64,000 nt of DNA from Tretioscincus oriximinensis. Lineage: Eukaryota; Chordata; Lepidosauria; Squamata; Gymnophthalmidae. Location of the stretch: the NCBI GenBank assembly GCA_022410635.1, contig JAJVDF010000125.1, forward strand, positions 1,369,090 to 1,433,089. Reading direction: 5' to 3'. Below, piece by piece: positions 46,814 through 58,042 of this stretch. The first letter of the stretch is position 1; every line of letters starts with the position of its first letter. The notes beneath the pieces were generated by a model. The model did no database searches. It had not been told where the DNA came from and saw only the letters and a program-made list of their open reading frames with translations. The position numbers were made by a program, and so were the translations under genes.

Positions 46814-47909
46814 TTAGGCTGCGTTCACATGACAAGCTAAAAACCGGAATAAAACTATATTCCAGAATAGAGCAGTCACGTGACTGTGCACACCACAAAG
46901 CTATATTCCGGAATATTAGCAATTGCATTTGTGCACACAAAGCTATATTCCAGAATATAGATATCTCCGCTGTTGCTCCGCGTGGTCCCAGCAGTGAACC
47001 GTCGNCGGCCACGCGGAGCTCGGCCAATCGGAGGAGCACAGGTGAGCTCCTCCTCAAAAGGCGCCTGAAAGCAAGAGGCCGGAAATGGTGCCGGCCTCCT
47101 GCTTTATAGTCCTGCTTTATAGTGACCTCAAAAAACATGGCGGCGCTCATGCCGATCTGCTCCCGGGCGCGTGCCGGTAACAAGCGTCTCCCCTTATGTG
47201 GGGCCGCTCCTTTTGTGCACACAAAGCTATATTCCAGAATATAGATATCTNGTCCACAAACACACCCCTGCCTGCTTTTGGGGGATGCTGCTGCCATCGT
47301 TGGAGGATCATTTGCCTCCTCCTTGAAGCCTGCCTGTCAGCAGCAGCCCCCAAAAGCAGGCAGAGATTTGGCTAGAGGAAATTCTGCTGAAGAAAAGAGG
47401 AGGAGGAGATGACCCCGTTCTGCTCGCCCCATCCATATGGAATCTAGTTCTGGGTAGCTGTCAAAAAGGACTGCGCTCTGCTGACAGGCTGAATCCACAG
47501 GGAGCCAATCTGTTCCTTGGAATAAGAGCCTGTCAACCCATTGGGCCTGCCATAGTCTACACTAGCATGTGGTTGGCAGACTCCTATTCCAAGGAACAGA
47601 TTGACTCCCTGAAGATGCAGCCTGTCAGTGCAGTCCTTTTTGACAGCTGTGTCCTTGCTTTAACCTCTCGTGCCTTTTGTTCACACACCTATGCTCGGTA
47701 GAGAATGGGGGATGGTCACGGGAGGACAGACATTGGCTGTGAGAAAATGAAGGTTCTTAGGAATGATGCCTGAGTATCCCAGCAATAGTTTATTCTGAGA
47801 TAAACANCATTTATTGCGAGACGACTGCTGAAAGACACTTAACACGTGTGCCAGAACCTCTCTCATCTCGCCCCGATTGAGTAAGAAAATAGATGTGCCC
47901 ACAGCCTTA
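46814..47909. mobile_element. Harbinger-like composite element, 1090 bp
   Basis: The left end GGCTGCGTTCACATG and inverted right end GGCTGTGGGCACAT lie at 46817 and 47906, with TTA on both sides. The left part repeats GTGCACACAAAGCTATATTCC with an ATATTCC..GAATAT palindrome at about 46934 and again at about 47215. A GC-rich block lies between these repeats. A separate inverted-repeat unit lies at 47456-47650. The right ~150 bp match the short form at 40747-41098. No transposase is visible, so the element is non-autonomous and apparently grew by nested insertion or duplication. Confidence 0.75.
47456..47650. repeat. Inverted-repeat unit nested in Harbinger-like element
   Basis: AGCTGTCAAAAAGGACTGC opens the unit and its complement closes it. 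Further inside, CAATCTGTTCCTTGGAATA pairs with TATTCCAAGGAACAGATTG. The loop region (GGCCTGCCATAG..CTAGCATGTGG) resembles the centre of the MITE at 14910. Confidence 0.8.
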
Positions 47910-50187
47910 GATAAAAAAAACATTCTAACAGTAAGAGTAACAAACCAGTGGAATAAGTTGCCACAGGAGATCTTTAGTGGGTGTCTTCAGACACTAGACA
48001 GCCACCTGTATGGGATGGTTTAGTGAATCCTACATTGAGCAGGAGATGGGACTCTGGAGGAGTTCCAATTTTATGATTTTATTATTCATCCATGTCCCTA
48101 AACTACAGTTCATATCCAAAACATTTTCTTTATCTTTTATTGCAATATTCCTACAAGAATTTGGAGGAAAGCAACACTTTATAGAACAGAGAAAAGACTG
48201 AAACTTAACTCTTGTAAAATTCTTAAACAACCATTGATCTTTGGACTCCTTAATATTCGGGATTTAAAAAATCATTGTATAATTTTATATACTAGATTAA
48301 CGATATTGCTCAATTTAGACAATAAACATATCTAATTTTTTTACTGCATAAAAAGGTTTGTTACACCGATTTCTCCTTAAACACTCAAGTATAACCCATT
48401 GTGAGGTTCTAAAATTTATTGCTCATAGAACCTGCTATGTAATCATTTCAGTTTCATTTTGTAATGTAATTTAAAAAAAATCTTGTACACTGAAGTCAAT
48501 GTTAAACACTTCTGTTAACAAGTCTTTGGCTGTATGACTGGCTAACAACTTACCTGTCACCTTGCCTTCTGCCCTTTTGACTTTTAAATTCAAGGGATAA
48601 GAAAATATGAGGTAAGCCTTCTAGTTTGGGACATTGCTTAATCTACCCATTCTTCTCTACAAACCTGGTGGGTGGGGTGGTATGNCTAGTAAGGAGGCCC
48701 CGACTCTAATTTCTGCACTTCCTGGTGTCTGGTGGTGTCTGGATTCCTTGAGATCTGCTTTTAATCAGTTCACACAAAGCAAGTATCCAGAGTAGGAAAC
48801 AACTACCTGGGAATAGTGGGAAAATTGGTGGTGTGAAGCTCTAATCCTGTCAATTGTGTGATTCCCCAACTTGGGGAAAGGATGAATATTTCTGACACAG
48901 TTTAATTTCCAGATTTATTTCTTTATAATTGTTATATATAAGTGCAGTTTAATATAGTTCTCATATACATTGTAACATAATTTATATTACTTATATAATA
49001 TATTGTACTTTTATTAAATTGAATTATTCTGAAACAGCTGTATTATGTTTAGATTATCTTGTTTCATGTCTATTGACTGCTACTTTGTGTTCATTGACAA
49101 TTTCACCTGTGTCTCATGTTTATGCCAACATAGGACACAAGCTATGTGATAATTGTTTAAAATTTGTACTTCCTTTGCATAAGATCACACTGTTTATTTT
49201 ATAAGAGGCATGTGTCATGCTTAAATTGCATAAGATTATTTTCACCAAATTAGTGATTAGAAGGGGGATGAAAAACTGTGAGTGGGCATGCTTAGCAAAT
49301 AGCTAAAAGTACTTTAACGTACCTCCTTCTATGGAGATATCTAGGACTGAACCCTCAATCTTCTTCTTTCTTCTTTTCTACTAATCTTTGACTAGATATA
49401 ATTTCTAGATATAAATATAAATAGTTCTACAATTTCAGCATAAAACACTTGTTGGGCATCCTTGGGATAAATCTAATTGTCTCCATGTGTTGTCTAAGTG
49501 GATTTTGCAGACTACGGGCAAAGTAAAAGGCAGGTGTTCATTCTGTTTTAATAGTACCAGCTGCTACTAAAGCTGGAAAGATTGTTATCATTCCTTGGTT
49601 TATGTGCCTGGGACTATTTCAAATAATGGATTATCACTATATATATTTTAATTGAGTTTGGAGAGAATGAATAGTGCTTAGTGGGAATGTGTAGAAGTAC
49701 TTCATTTAGCATTAATCAATACAAAAAATTCAGAACTCACATCTGATAGCCTAATGCCACTTTCTCCAATGGTTCTTGTCTCTTACTGATCCCTTTGACT
49801 GCCAGTTGAACCCATGTCAGTATCTATTCCCAAGTCAAAGAATGAGTGAACTTGTTGGCAGACTTATTTGCACAGTAATGAGTTCTGTCTACCTGCCTGC
49901 AATGGACTGATTAAGGAAAGAGATTTCCTTCCACAGCTGCTGGTTAAACTTGATTGACAAAGGTTGTGTGCTGCATGCTTCACTTCCCAAGGATTGTCTC
50001 TATGTTTTTTCTTGAATATTGTATTTTTAGAATGGTTTCTTGCATTAGATACAGGAGATTACTGTCATTATTGCTATTGCTGAACCTACTGCTACTGTTT
50101 TGTGGTACTCCTCTTTTTTCCTTTTTCATAATCCTTTTTAAAAATCACATGGAATCAGAGTAAATATATATATACTGTATATTTGTG
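47910..50187. other. Unique AT-rich stretch
   Basis: No gene, repeat or RNA recognised. Confidence 0.5.
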
Positions 50188-50397
50188 AATTCATCCTGTT
50201 TAATTAAATGACACCCTTGTTTGCAGCATCATGTTCCTTTTCACACAATACCTTATTCTAATGCATATTCTAATAAGGTATTATGTGAAAAGGAACATGA
50301 GGCTGCAACAAGGGTGTCATTTAATTAAATTTATTACCACTAATGACACATCACCCAGGAGATGGAGCAATTTATTGTGGCAAATTCATCCTGTTTA
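50188..50397. repeat. Foldback hairpin with flanking 15-bp direct repeats
   Basis: Two ~59-nt arms (50199-50257 and about 50271-50329) are inverted copies with about three differences, separated by roughly 14 nt. The outer edge is the palindrome TTTAATTAAA, so the target duplication cannot be told from terminal repeat. AATTCATCCTGTTTA occurs at 50188-50202 and again at 50383-50397. The near-identity of the arms implies recent origin. It may be a MITE or a replication product. Confidence 0.82.
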
Positions 50398-52378
50398 CAA
50401 ATAAGGCAGGTTTTGTTAGAATTTTAAAAACAGTTTTAAGCCAAATTTTATAATCTTTTTTTCTGCCCTTAGCTTTTGGGAACTCTGTGACTTGGGGTCT
50501 TGTGAAAGTCAGTTTAAGTCAAAGTTGCTGACCAGGTTGTCTATTAGGTTCTTCTTTTCCTTTTTATATATCTACGTTTAGCTTTATTTAAAGTTTATAT
50601 GCCATACTTTTTTGATCAAATTATTTTATTTGAGTAAATTATATTACAACCAATTTGTGGTACTTCTCATGTAACATAGTCCAAAGTCAAACTTCTGACT
50701 GAGCCTTACTTTGGATTATCTCTCAGAACCAGGATACTGCTACAGCATCATTTCCAAACTATACATTCCACTGTAGTTGATGTGGCTGAATTTGTCTATC
50801 CTACATCTTTCTCATTAGCCACCAGTGGTCCTGCATCAGACATGGAATTTTCATAGGAATCTTCATTTGCAAAGCTGGGCCCTGGTGATGATGATCCCAG
50901 AAGAGAGATTTGACATTCATACGTTAGTGCAGACTACGGGCAGACCCTACCCAGCATGAGTATGGCAGGTCTCCACTTCGTATGCAGGGTGATGTCTGCC
51001 GTAGTCATTGCAACAAGTGATTAAAGGTTTTAAGCAGAATTTGAGTCATTTAACTAGAAGGTATAATGGACTGTTGAAGACTTGAATCAGAACAAGAAAC
51101 AAAAGGCCTTTTTCACAAAGAAGCTTACATAACCTATGTGCAAAATAGACAAATTCATTTTCACTGATAACAAGTGAGTGATAACTTTCAAATGTGTAGA
51201 AGGCAACACATAAATAGTACGAAAGCAGGGTAAGAAAACAATATAGCCAAAGAGTGTATAAGGGCAAAATTGCTCAGCATCATACCATATTCAGTTAACT
51301 TCATTGCTTTCCCTTTCTCTTTTGTAGTTCAAAGATGCCTCTTGATTGAATAATTTATTATGCTCAAGCAAGTGGGTTTACCTTTAGTCTTGATGCCTTC
51401 ACCGTCTATCATTAGTTCTATCTATCCTGATCCTGGGTACTACTTTATTTTGGCCTCTGCTCTCTGATTTACAAAAACCATCACCCACTAGTTAGTGAAA
51501 AGTACACTAGTGGTAACATTCAATAATGAAAGATTATTTTCCTGGGATGCACCAATGTGCTGTTTTCTTTACTCTTTCATAATGCTAGGATGGTGTGATT
51601 GCTGTATGATTTGATGGCACTTACTCCATCTTAGCATAAGAAAAGAATAAAAAAGGTATATTGTATTTTTTAAAAAATATGGGAGGGGGGAAGCAGCTTT
51701 TCATAGCGCCTTCCCGGATATAGTGCAATATACTGCATACTGCCATCTTAGCTGGTGCAGTATATGTGTGTGGTTGCTGAAAGACTTGGAAATGAATGTG
51801 TCAATGGCTTAATTGTTGATTTTGTGTTGGTTAAATCCCTGGGTGTTCAGCACCAGATGCTGATGACTGGGTAGGGTCACTGTGTTCCTCACACTGTTGC
51901 CCCAGAAACAAAGGTGTACATCTGGATGCACCTTTGGGTGTCTTATCAAAAAAAAAGCATAATGAGAATATTAAGCGTTTTACTGTATATCATCATCTAC
52001 AACATCCTGATCATCACTAGTCTCAGGAAAAAGAAGTGCTAGAGACATGGTCAGAGGGAAAGATTAGACCTTATAGCAATGCTATAGTGTGAGACCAGTA
52101 GTGAATACAGGGGACATGCACATCACAGGGACATCAGGCCGTTCAATGTAGAAGCATATGATTCCACATTAGGGGTAAGCATGGGTGCCATGCACATAAC
52201 CATTTCGTAGACTGTCACCCATTCCAAACCTGACAGTTGAAAAGCAGAACTTTTTCAGCGTGATGCTTAAGCAAAGCAAAAATCACTGCCACTCCCACTA
52301 TGTATTCATAGAACAGCAGCAAGAGGATTTTAAGCCATGGTGTGGGTTAGTGTCTCAGAAGTACTTTTTTCCCTCTCT
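50398..52378. other. Unique AT-rich stretch
   Basis: No gene recognised. It contains the small foldback at 50930-51013. Confidence 0.5.
50930..51013. repeat. Small foldback unit
   Basis: GACTACGGGCAGAC near the left pairs with GTCTGCCGTAGTC on the right, and GTATGGCAGGTCTCCAC lies in between with partial inverted similarity. It may be a MITE remnant. Confidence 0.6.
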
Positions 52379-53690
52379 AAGATCATAAGAAGAGCCAAAC
52401 TGGATCACGTCAGAGCCCATGTAGTCCAGCATTCTGTATCAAATAGAGGCCCACCAGATGCAGCTGGGCAGTCTGAACAGAGGAAAGCAAAATGTGCACT
52501 TTTTCATGACTCCCTGCAAATGGTATTTCAGGAGTCCTGCCTGTTGCTCCATTCCAGAGGCAACATCCAGACATCCATCCTAGTACCCATTTATACCCTT
52601 GGGGTCCCTAAACCTGTCTAGTCCTGCCTTGAAACTATCCAAGCTGTTAGCTAACACTACCTCTTCAGGAAGTAAATTCAACAGGCTGATGATGCTCTGG
52701 GTGAAAAAATAATTTCCTTTGTCTGTTCTCACTTTTCTGCCCATCAGTTCCAAAGAGTGCCCTCTGGTCCTAGTGTTGTGTGATAGAGAAAACACGCAAG
52801 AGATTCCTTTCCTAATTAGCCCCAACATGGAATTTNCCTTTTTTGCTGCTCCTGCACACTGGGTTGACATCTTCACTGAATTGTCCACCAACACCCCAAG
52901 ATCATTTTCTTGCTNGGTTACAGAAAGCTTGGTTCCCATTAGGTGATAGGAATAGTTGGGGTTCTTTGCCCCAATATGCATGACCTTGCACTTGCTTAAA
53001 TTGAAGTGCATTTGCCACTTTGATGACCACTCACCTAATTACAACATATCACTCTGGAATGCCTTACAATCATTTTACGTTTTCACTATACTGAACAGTT
53101 TAGTGTCATCAGCTCACTTGGCTACTTCACTATTTACCTCAGCAGCCAGATTGTTTCTCAATATATTGAAAAGCAAAGGTTCCAGTACAGATCCCTGGGG
53201 TACCCCACTTCTTACCTCTTTCCACTCAGAGACCTGTCCATCTATTACTACCTTCTGTTTTCTATCTTTTATCCAGTTTCCAATCCAGGACAAAGTCTGT
53301 CCTCTTATACCATGAGTGTGGAGCTTTTTTAGGAGCCTTTGATGAGGGACTTTAAAGCCTTCTGAAAATCCAGATAATATCAATTGGATCCCCTTTATCT
53401 ACATGTTTGCTAACACTCTCAAAGAATTCTAGCAAATTAGTAAGGCATGATTTACCTTTGCAGAAGCCATGCTGAGTTTCGTTCAGTAATGTGTGCTTCT
53501 CCATATGTTTAGTAATTTTGTCCTTAACTATGGTTTCCAACACTTTACCTGGAACTGATGTTAAACTTACAGGTCTATGATTTCCGGGATCACCCCGGGA
53601 TCCTTTTTTCAAGATTGGTGTTACATTAGCTACCCTCCAGTCTACCGGTACTATGCCTGATCTTAAGGAAAGGTTAAATTTTTGCTTTAC
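52379..53690 (-). pseudogene. CR1 LINE, decayed ORF2 with internal deletions
   Basis: The tail is at 52379-52393 (one octamer). On the minus strand the RT begins with SGIVPVDWRVANVTPILKKG, then GFCKGKSCLTNLLEFFESV, WIGNWIKDRKQ and [16 protein letters not shown] (motif B). After a gap that includes the FADD region, VMHIGAKNPNYSYHLMGTKL follows. IRKGI is then joined directly to SLSHNTRTRGHSLELMGRKV, showing an in-frame deletion of about 100 codons. The C-terminus DPKGINGY and the 3' UTR complete it. It is inactive. Confidence 0.9.
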
Positions 53691-54021
53691 AGATACTTCT
53701 TTATGGAACTTTACAGGTTGCTTTACAGAGACTGCTTTATGGAGCTCAGACACCTGAGCCAATTGACTACTAGGTTGCAGCCACAAATAGTTTTCAGCTT
53801 TAATCATGGCAAAGCAGTAGCACTGCACAATGCAGATACCAACACTGTTTTAATTATCTAATCTTATCTGTTTTATGCTGATTTTATTATTGCTTGCTTT
53901 GGCAGCTTCTGGTAAAGAAGGATAGAATTATATATTATAAAAATATGAAAACAGGAAACCTGCATGTTGAAGCATGCATGCATTTATTAATCTGGTTGTT
54001 TTGTTATCAACAAGATTCATC
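53691..54021. other. CR1 upstream flank, unclassified
   Basis: The first part may still be CR1, since the frame continues, but the match is lost. Nothing else is seen. Confidence 0.4.
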
Positions 54022-54545
54022 TTAGGCTGCGTGCACACACCGAGGTAAAGAGTGCTACAAAGCTATATTCAGGAATATAGCAATGGCGTTTCTGTGCACA
54101 CTGTATACTTTGTTCTCATGATACGCAGNTGGCTCTGCCACATTGCTTCGGCTGTGCCCTCCTTCCAGCCAGCCCTCTGTCTGCTTTGGGGGGGCTGCTG
54201 CCTGGAGATCGGCTCGGCAAAGCGACGAGCAGAACGTCGTTGCTGTGAAATGGTTCGATTGAGGCAAGGAGGAGGAGGTGGGGAGCTTGACAGGACATCC
54301 CAATGCTGCTCGTCACTTCACCAAGCCGATCTCCAGNCAGCAGCCCCTGATAGCAGGCAGAGGCCTGGCTGGAAGGAGGGCACAGTCAAAGCAATATGAC
54401 AGAGTCAGCTGCGTGTCACGAGAAGCCTTTTCCTAAGCCCAGCCAGCCCTCTACCTGTTTTCAGGTGCTGCTGCCTGGAGATNGGNTCGGTGAAGCGATC
54501 AGCAGCATTGGGACATCCTGTCAACCTCCCCATCTCCTCACCTCA
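54022..54545. mobile_element. Harbinger-like element, third copy, right end lost
   Basis: TTA precedes GGCTGCGTGCACAC at 54025. AGCTATATTCAGGAATATAG follows, as in the other two copies. The interior is a large hairpin: the arm at about 54113-54233 is inverted at 54303-54424, and a third partial unit in direct orientation lies at about 54439-54532. A matching right terminus was not found, so the end given is approximate. Confidence 0.6.
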
Positions 54546-55971
54546 GTTATTAGTGTTTGGACATTATTCAAAAATAGGGTAAAAATGGAACAATCTTGTG
54601 CTTTGTACCCNTCACAATGAGGAAGAGCTTTCCTCTGCAGATCATTGAGGTAATTAAGTTTAAAGACAACTAATACCATTTTTTCTACTGTCATCGAACC
54701 AACTGCCAATTTAACTGTGATGGTGACAAAGTCAGGGTTTAAAAATCACCACATTTAAAATGCTATTTGTAAGATAGGATCTGCAGCTCTAATTGAAACT
54801 CAACTCTTTTTTTCAGTCAGTGGATGATTCAATGACATTCCAATTTTTAAAGACTAAAAGAATTATTGTGGCAAGGACAGAGACTAGAGGTAATCTGGGT
54901 GATTTTGCACTCAAAATTCAGGGATAATATACAGACTTACTTAAGTGTCAGAAAGCTTGTTGTTGCTGCTGGGCACCATTGAGTCATGGCTGACTCTTTC
55001 TTGACTTCCTGAGGACCTCCAGTGGCACAACAATGGAGCTTTATTGGCAGAGATACAGATTAGCTATTAGCAATTGCTTTCAGTGGAAGTGTTGTCTAAA
55101 ACAAAGACAGTCATTGTGCTGCCTTCCACCACATTTTAAGACATAGCTAGCATGGTTGAATTAGGAAAACCATACAACACATGTTATTTGTTAATTTGTC
55201 TATTCATTCAGATTTATAATTGGGCTTAAAATATTTTAAAATAACTTCAAATTGGGTTGTGAATCAAGTGTTATTCATATTCTACTGATTTACCTGTCTT
55301 CTAGACAATATCGAGTACATTTGAGGCAGAGTTAATAATTATATTATCATGACACATTATGTTTTTTTGAAAAAAAATTCAAGTCTGTGCATCATATTTA
55401 GTTTGGTCATTTACTAGTTTTGCCCAGTGCTCAAAAACTGCTGCTAGAAATCCGTTTGTTGCCAAAGTAACCATGGCATTTCTGTCAAAAAGCCACTGTT
55501 TAATATAATTAGAATTAGGTCTTCCTGACATTGTTATTAATATAGACTAAATTAAGACCTGATGAATCTATCCATACATTTGACAGAATGTTCCAATTTG
55601 AGACAATTTTTACTAGAAAAGATCTTTAAATAAATAGAATCTTCTAAAACTTACCATTCAACATGTTTGAAAGAAAAAATATAAACTCATTTCCTAATTC
55701 CAGAGACTATGGCAACCCAATCATATTTCATTAACATTGGGTGAAGTTTCATTTCAAGATAAGATGCTAAAATAATGTTAGAGCTTGCAGATTAATTCAG
55801 TACACAAGTAGTGGAAATAATAGGGGCAATTTCAATTAAAAGCAAATCAAAGTTAATTAAGATCAAATTCAACCAACATTCCCATAACTTAAACAAAAAA
55901 CTATTCTTTACAAATGGGCACCTATTGTGCCATTACAGAGATATGAAAGAAAAGAAAGAGGGGTAACAAAG
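54546..55971. other. Unique AT-rich stretch
   Basis: No recognised feature. Confidence 0.5.
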
Positions 55972-56143
55972 AATGCGGCTATTGGAATGGAGCAAAGACA
56001 GTTTTCCTGAAATGCTATTTGCAGAGAGTCAAGAAAAAATGAAGATTTTGCCTTCTTCTCCTTCAGATATGGGCCACTGTGTGAGAAAGAATGCTGGACT
56101 ACATAGGCTCTAGCCTGATTCAGTAGGGCTTCCCTTATGGTAA
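55972..56143 (+). mobile_element. CR1 LINE 3' UTR fragment, old
   Basis: GGAATGGAGC and GCAGAGAGTCAAG, then GGGCCACTGTGTGAGA and AATGCTGGACTACATAGGC match the CR1 3' UTR at roughly 75-80% by eye. The octamer tail is reduced to TTCCCTTATG. Confidence 0.8.
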
Positions 56144-56724
56144 CAGAACTTATGGTATATGCAATGGCTGCAAGTGAAAGGGATTAGAAGAGTGGATCCA
56201 AGCGAACAAAAAGGCAATAACAATTTAAATAAACATCAGTCTCGCACACAGTTGACCATTACAAAACACTCTCTCGGCTCTTTATGAATCAAGATTGACA
56301 ATGTTCAATTACTCATACAGTTTTGGAACCTCTCCCTTGCCAAAGATTTAGTCAGTATATCTACCATTCAGTGGAAGTAATGTAACTTCACAATTCTTTG
56401 TGTCTGGAGATCTCTTACATATCAGTCTTTAATTCCAGTGTACTTAGTATATGCCCCTTTATAGTCTGAAAGAGCTGTACAGCTCTGATTATCTTCTAAC
56501 ATTTGAAAAGGTTCATTGATGATGTTATCTTCTAGCAATAATTTTTAGCATTCTAAATGCCTCAAAAGCAGATGCAAATTTTGCTTCTGTAATTGAGTTC
56601 AGCAGAACAAACAAAGGCTAGTGCATATAGAGATAAGGCAAAATAATAATAATTCGAAAGTCCCAGAGTATTTTGGCATGTTGGTTTTTAAACTATTTAT
56701 TCAGATTTATGATCCCACCAGCAA
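56144..56724. other. Unique sequence
   Basis: No recognised feature apart from a small hairpin (GATCCCACCAG / CTGGTGGGACC) at 56710-56745 running into the next element. Confidence 0.45.
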
Positions 56725-57960
56725 GTAGTAAAGAACTGGTGGGACCATATACCTGAAAAAGAAGTTGGAAAAAAATGCCAAAATACCATATGAATTCAAA
56801 CTGGCAAGATTTTGGAACAATACATGGGATCTCATGATAATGAAAAAGAAAAAAGTATGGATCATTTTTTTTTGTATAATATTTTTATTGATATATATAA
56901 AGTANGACATTATGAAATACACATATATAAAATACACAATAAAATCATCCATTTCTCAATACATGTCATACAATAAAAAGAACACTCCACCTCACCAAGG
57001 AGTGCTCCCCCTCCCCCCCCCNNCTTGAGGATATCCAACACAATCTTANGTAAATCTTTTCAAATCCAAAATCCAATATATTATAAATGCCGTGGGTGAA
57101 TACATCTTATGAAATATCACATAGGAAATGAAGGCCCTCCATTTTTTCTCCCATGTTAGATGAAGTGTAATTCCCAATCTTCTTAGCCTTCTTTCCCTTA
57201 AAAAGTCAAAGAGTANAATTTCTGCCATATAATCATACCAGGCTTCCTGGGTCCATTTTTCTTTATCTTTCCATCCCCTTGCAATCTGAATATGAGCTGC
57301 CCTTATCCCTTGCTTAAGTATATATACCTTATCCCGCCCTATTTGTCTTAAATTCTTATTTCCTATAAGGACCTCCTTCACCACAGGGATATTTACCTGA
57401 AGTATATTTGTAAGTTCCCCTGTTATCTCCTCCCAATACTTCTTTACTTCTCTACAATCAAACCACATATGCATATAAGTCCCCGTATCTGTACCACAAT
57501 GCCAACACAATGATGATATATTAAGCATATGTGATAATTGACTGGGAGTTCTATACCACTTTGTCATAAGTATGGATCATTGATGTCGCCATACAATGTG
57601 ACGTTCGAATTGACGAAAANCAACAGGAAAAACTCAGCCGATATCATGATCTCAAAATCGAACTGCAATGACTCTGGCATAAACCAGTACAGCTGGTCCC
57701 AGTGATAATTGGCACACTGGGTGCTGTACCAAAAGATCTCAGCTGGCATTTGAAAACAATAAACTGACAAAACCATCATACGAAAATACATCACACAGTC
57801 CTAGACGCTTGGGAAGTGTTTGACTTGTGATTTTGCTATACGAAATCCAGCACAATCTCATTTGCTATGTATGACTGTTTTTTATGTCAATAACAACAAC
57901 GAAGATGAAAATAATATTAATATTAATATTGATATTGATATTATTATTATTATTAAGAAC
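56725..57960 (+). pseudogene. R4/Dong-like LINE 3' end, split by L1
   Basis: Plus-strand frame before the L1: WDHIPEKEVGKNAKIPYEF, ending KKKKVWII. After it: DVAIQCDVRIDEKQQEKLSR, YHDLKIELQ, a stop, then LVPVIIGTLGAVPKDLSWHL. The pattern IIDVA..D.RI..KE.EK...YQDLK.E, then VVP.VIGALG.VPK, is the C-terminal restriction-like endonuclease region that I associate with the R4/Dong group, known in lizards. The upstream PD motif is not preserved. The 3' end runs into an ATT/GAT microsatellite. Stops and the L1 insertion make it dead. The clade assignment is from memory and needs a search. Confidence 0.65.
56867..57567 (-). pseudogene. L1 LINE ORF2 C-terminal fragment, 5'-truncated
   Basis: On the minus strand, a 173-codon frame includes CWHCGTDTGTYMHMWFDCRE and VKKYWEEI. 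This is the zinc-knuckle-like C-terminus typical of L1 ORF2 (C-x2-C .. H-x4-C pattern). The frame is open from the insertion point to the N at 57047. The 3' UTR ends with AATAAAAATATTATAC and an A run, i.e. a polyadenylation signal and tail. AAGTATGGATCATT flanks both ends exactly (56853-56866 and 57568-57581). The intact duplication indicates a comparatively recent insertion by target-primed reverse transcription. Confidence 0.9.
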
Positions 57961-58042
57961 AACCACCACCACCACCACCACCACAACCACAACAACAACC
58001 AACCCACACAACCAACCCACACAAACAAACAACAACAACACT
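57910..58042. repeat. Microsatellite cluster (ATT/GAT, CAC, CAA)
   Basis: AATATT and GATATT units, an ATT run, then ACC repeats and AAC/AACC-rich sequence. It probably grew from the tail of the preceding LINE. Confidence 0.9.
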
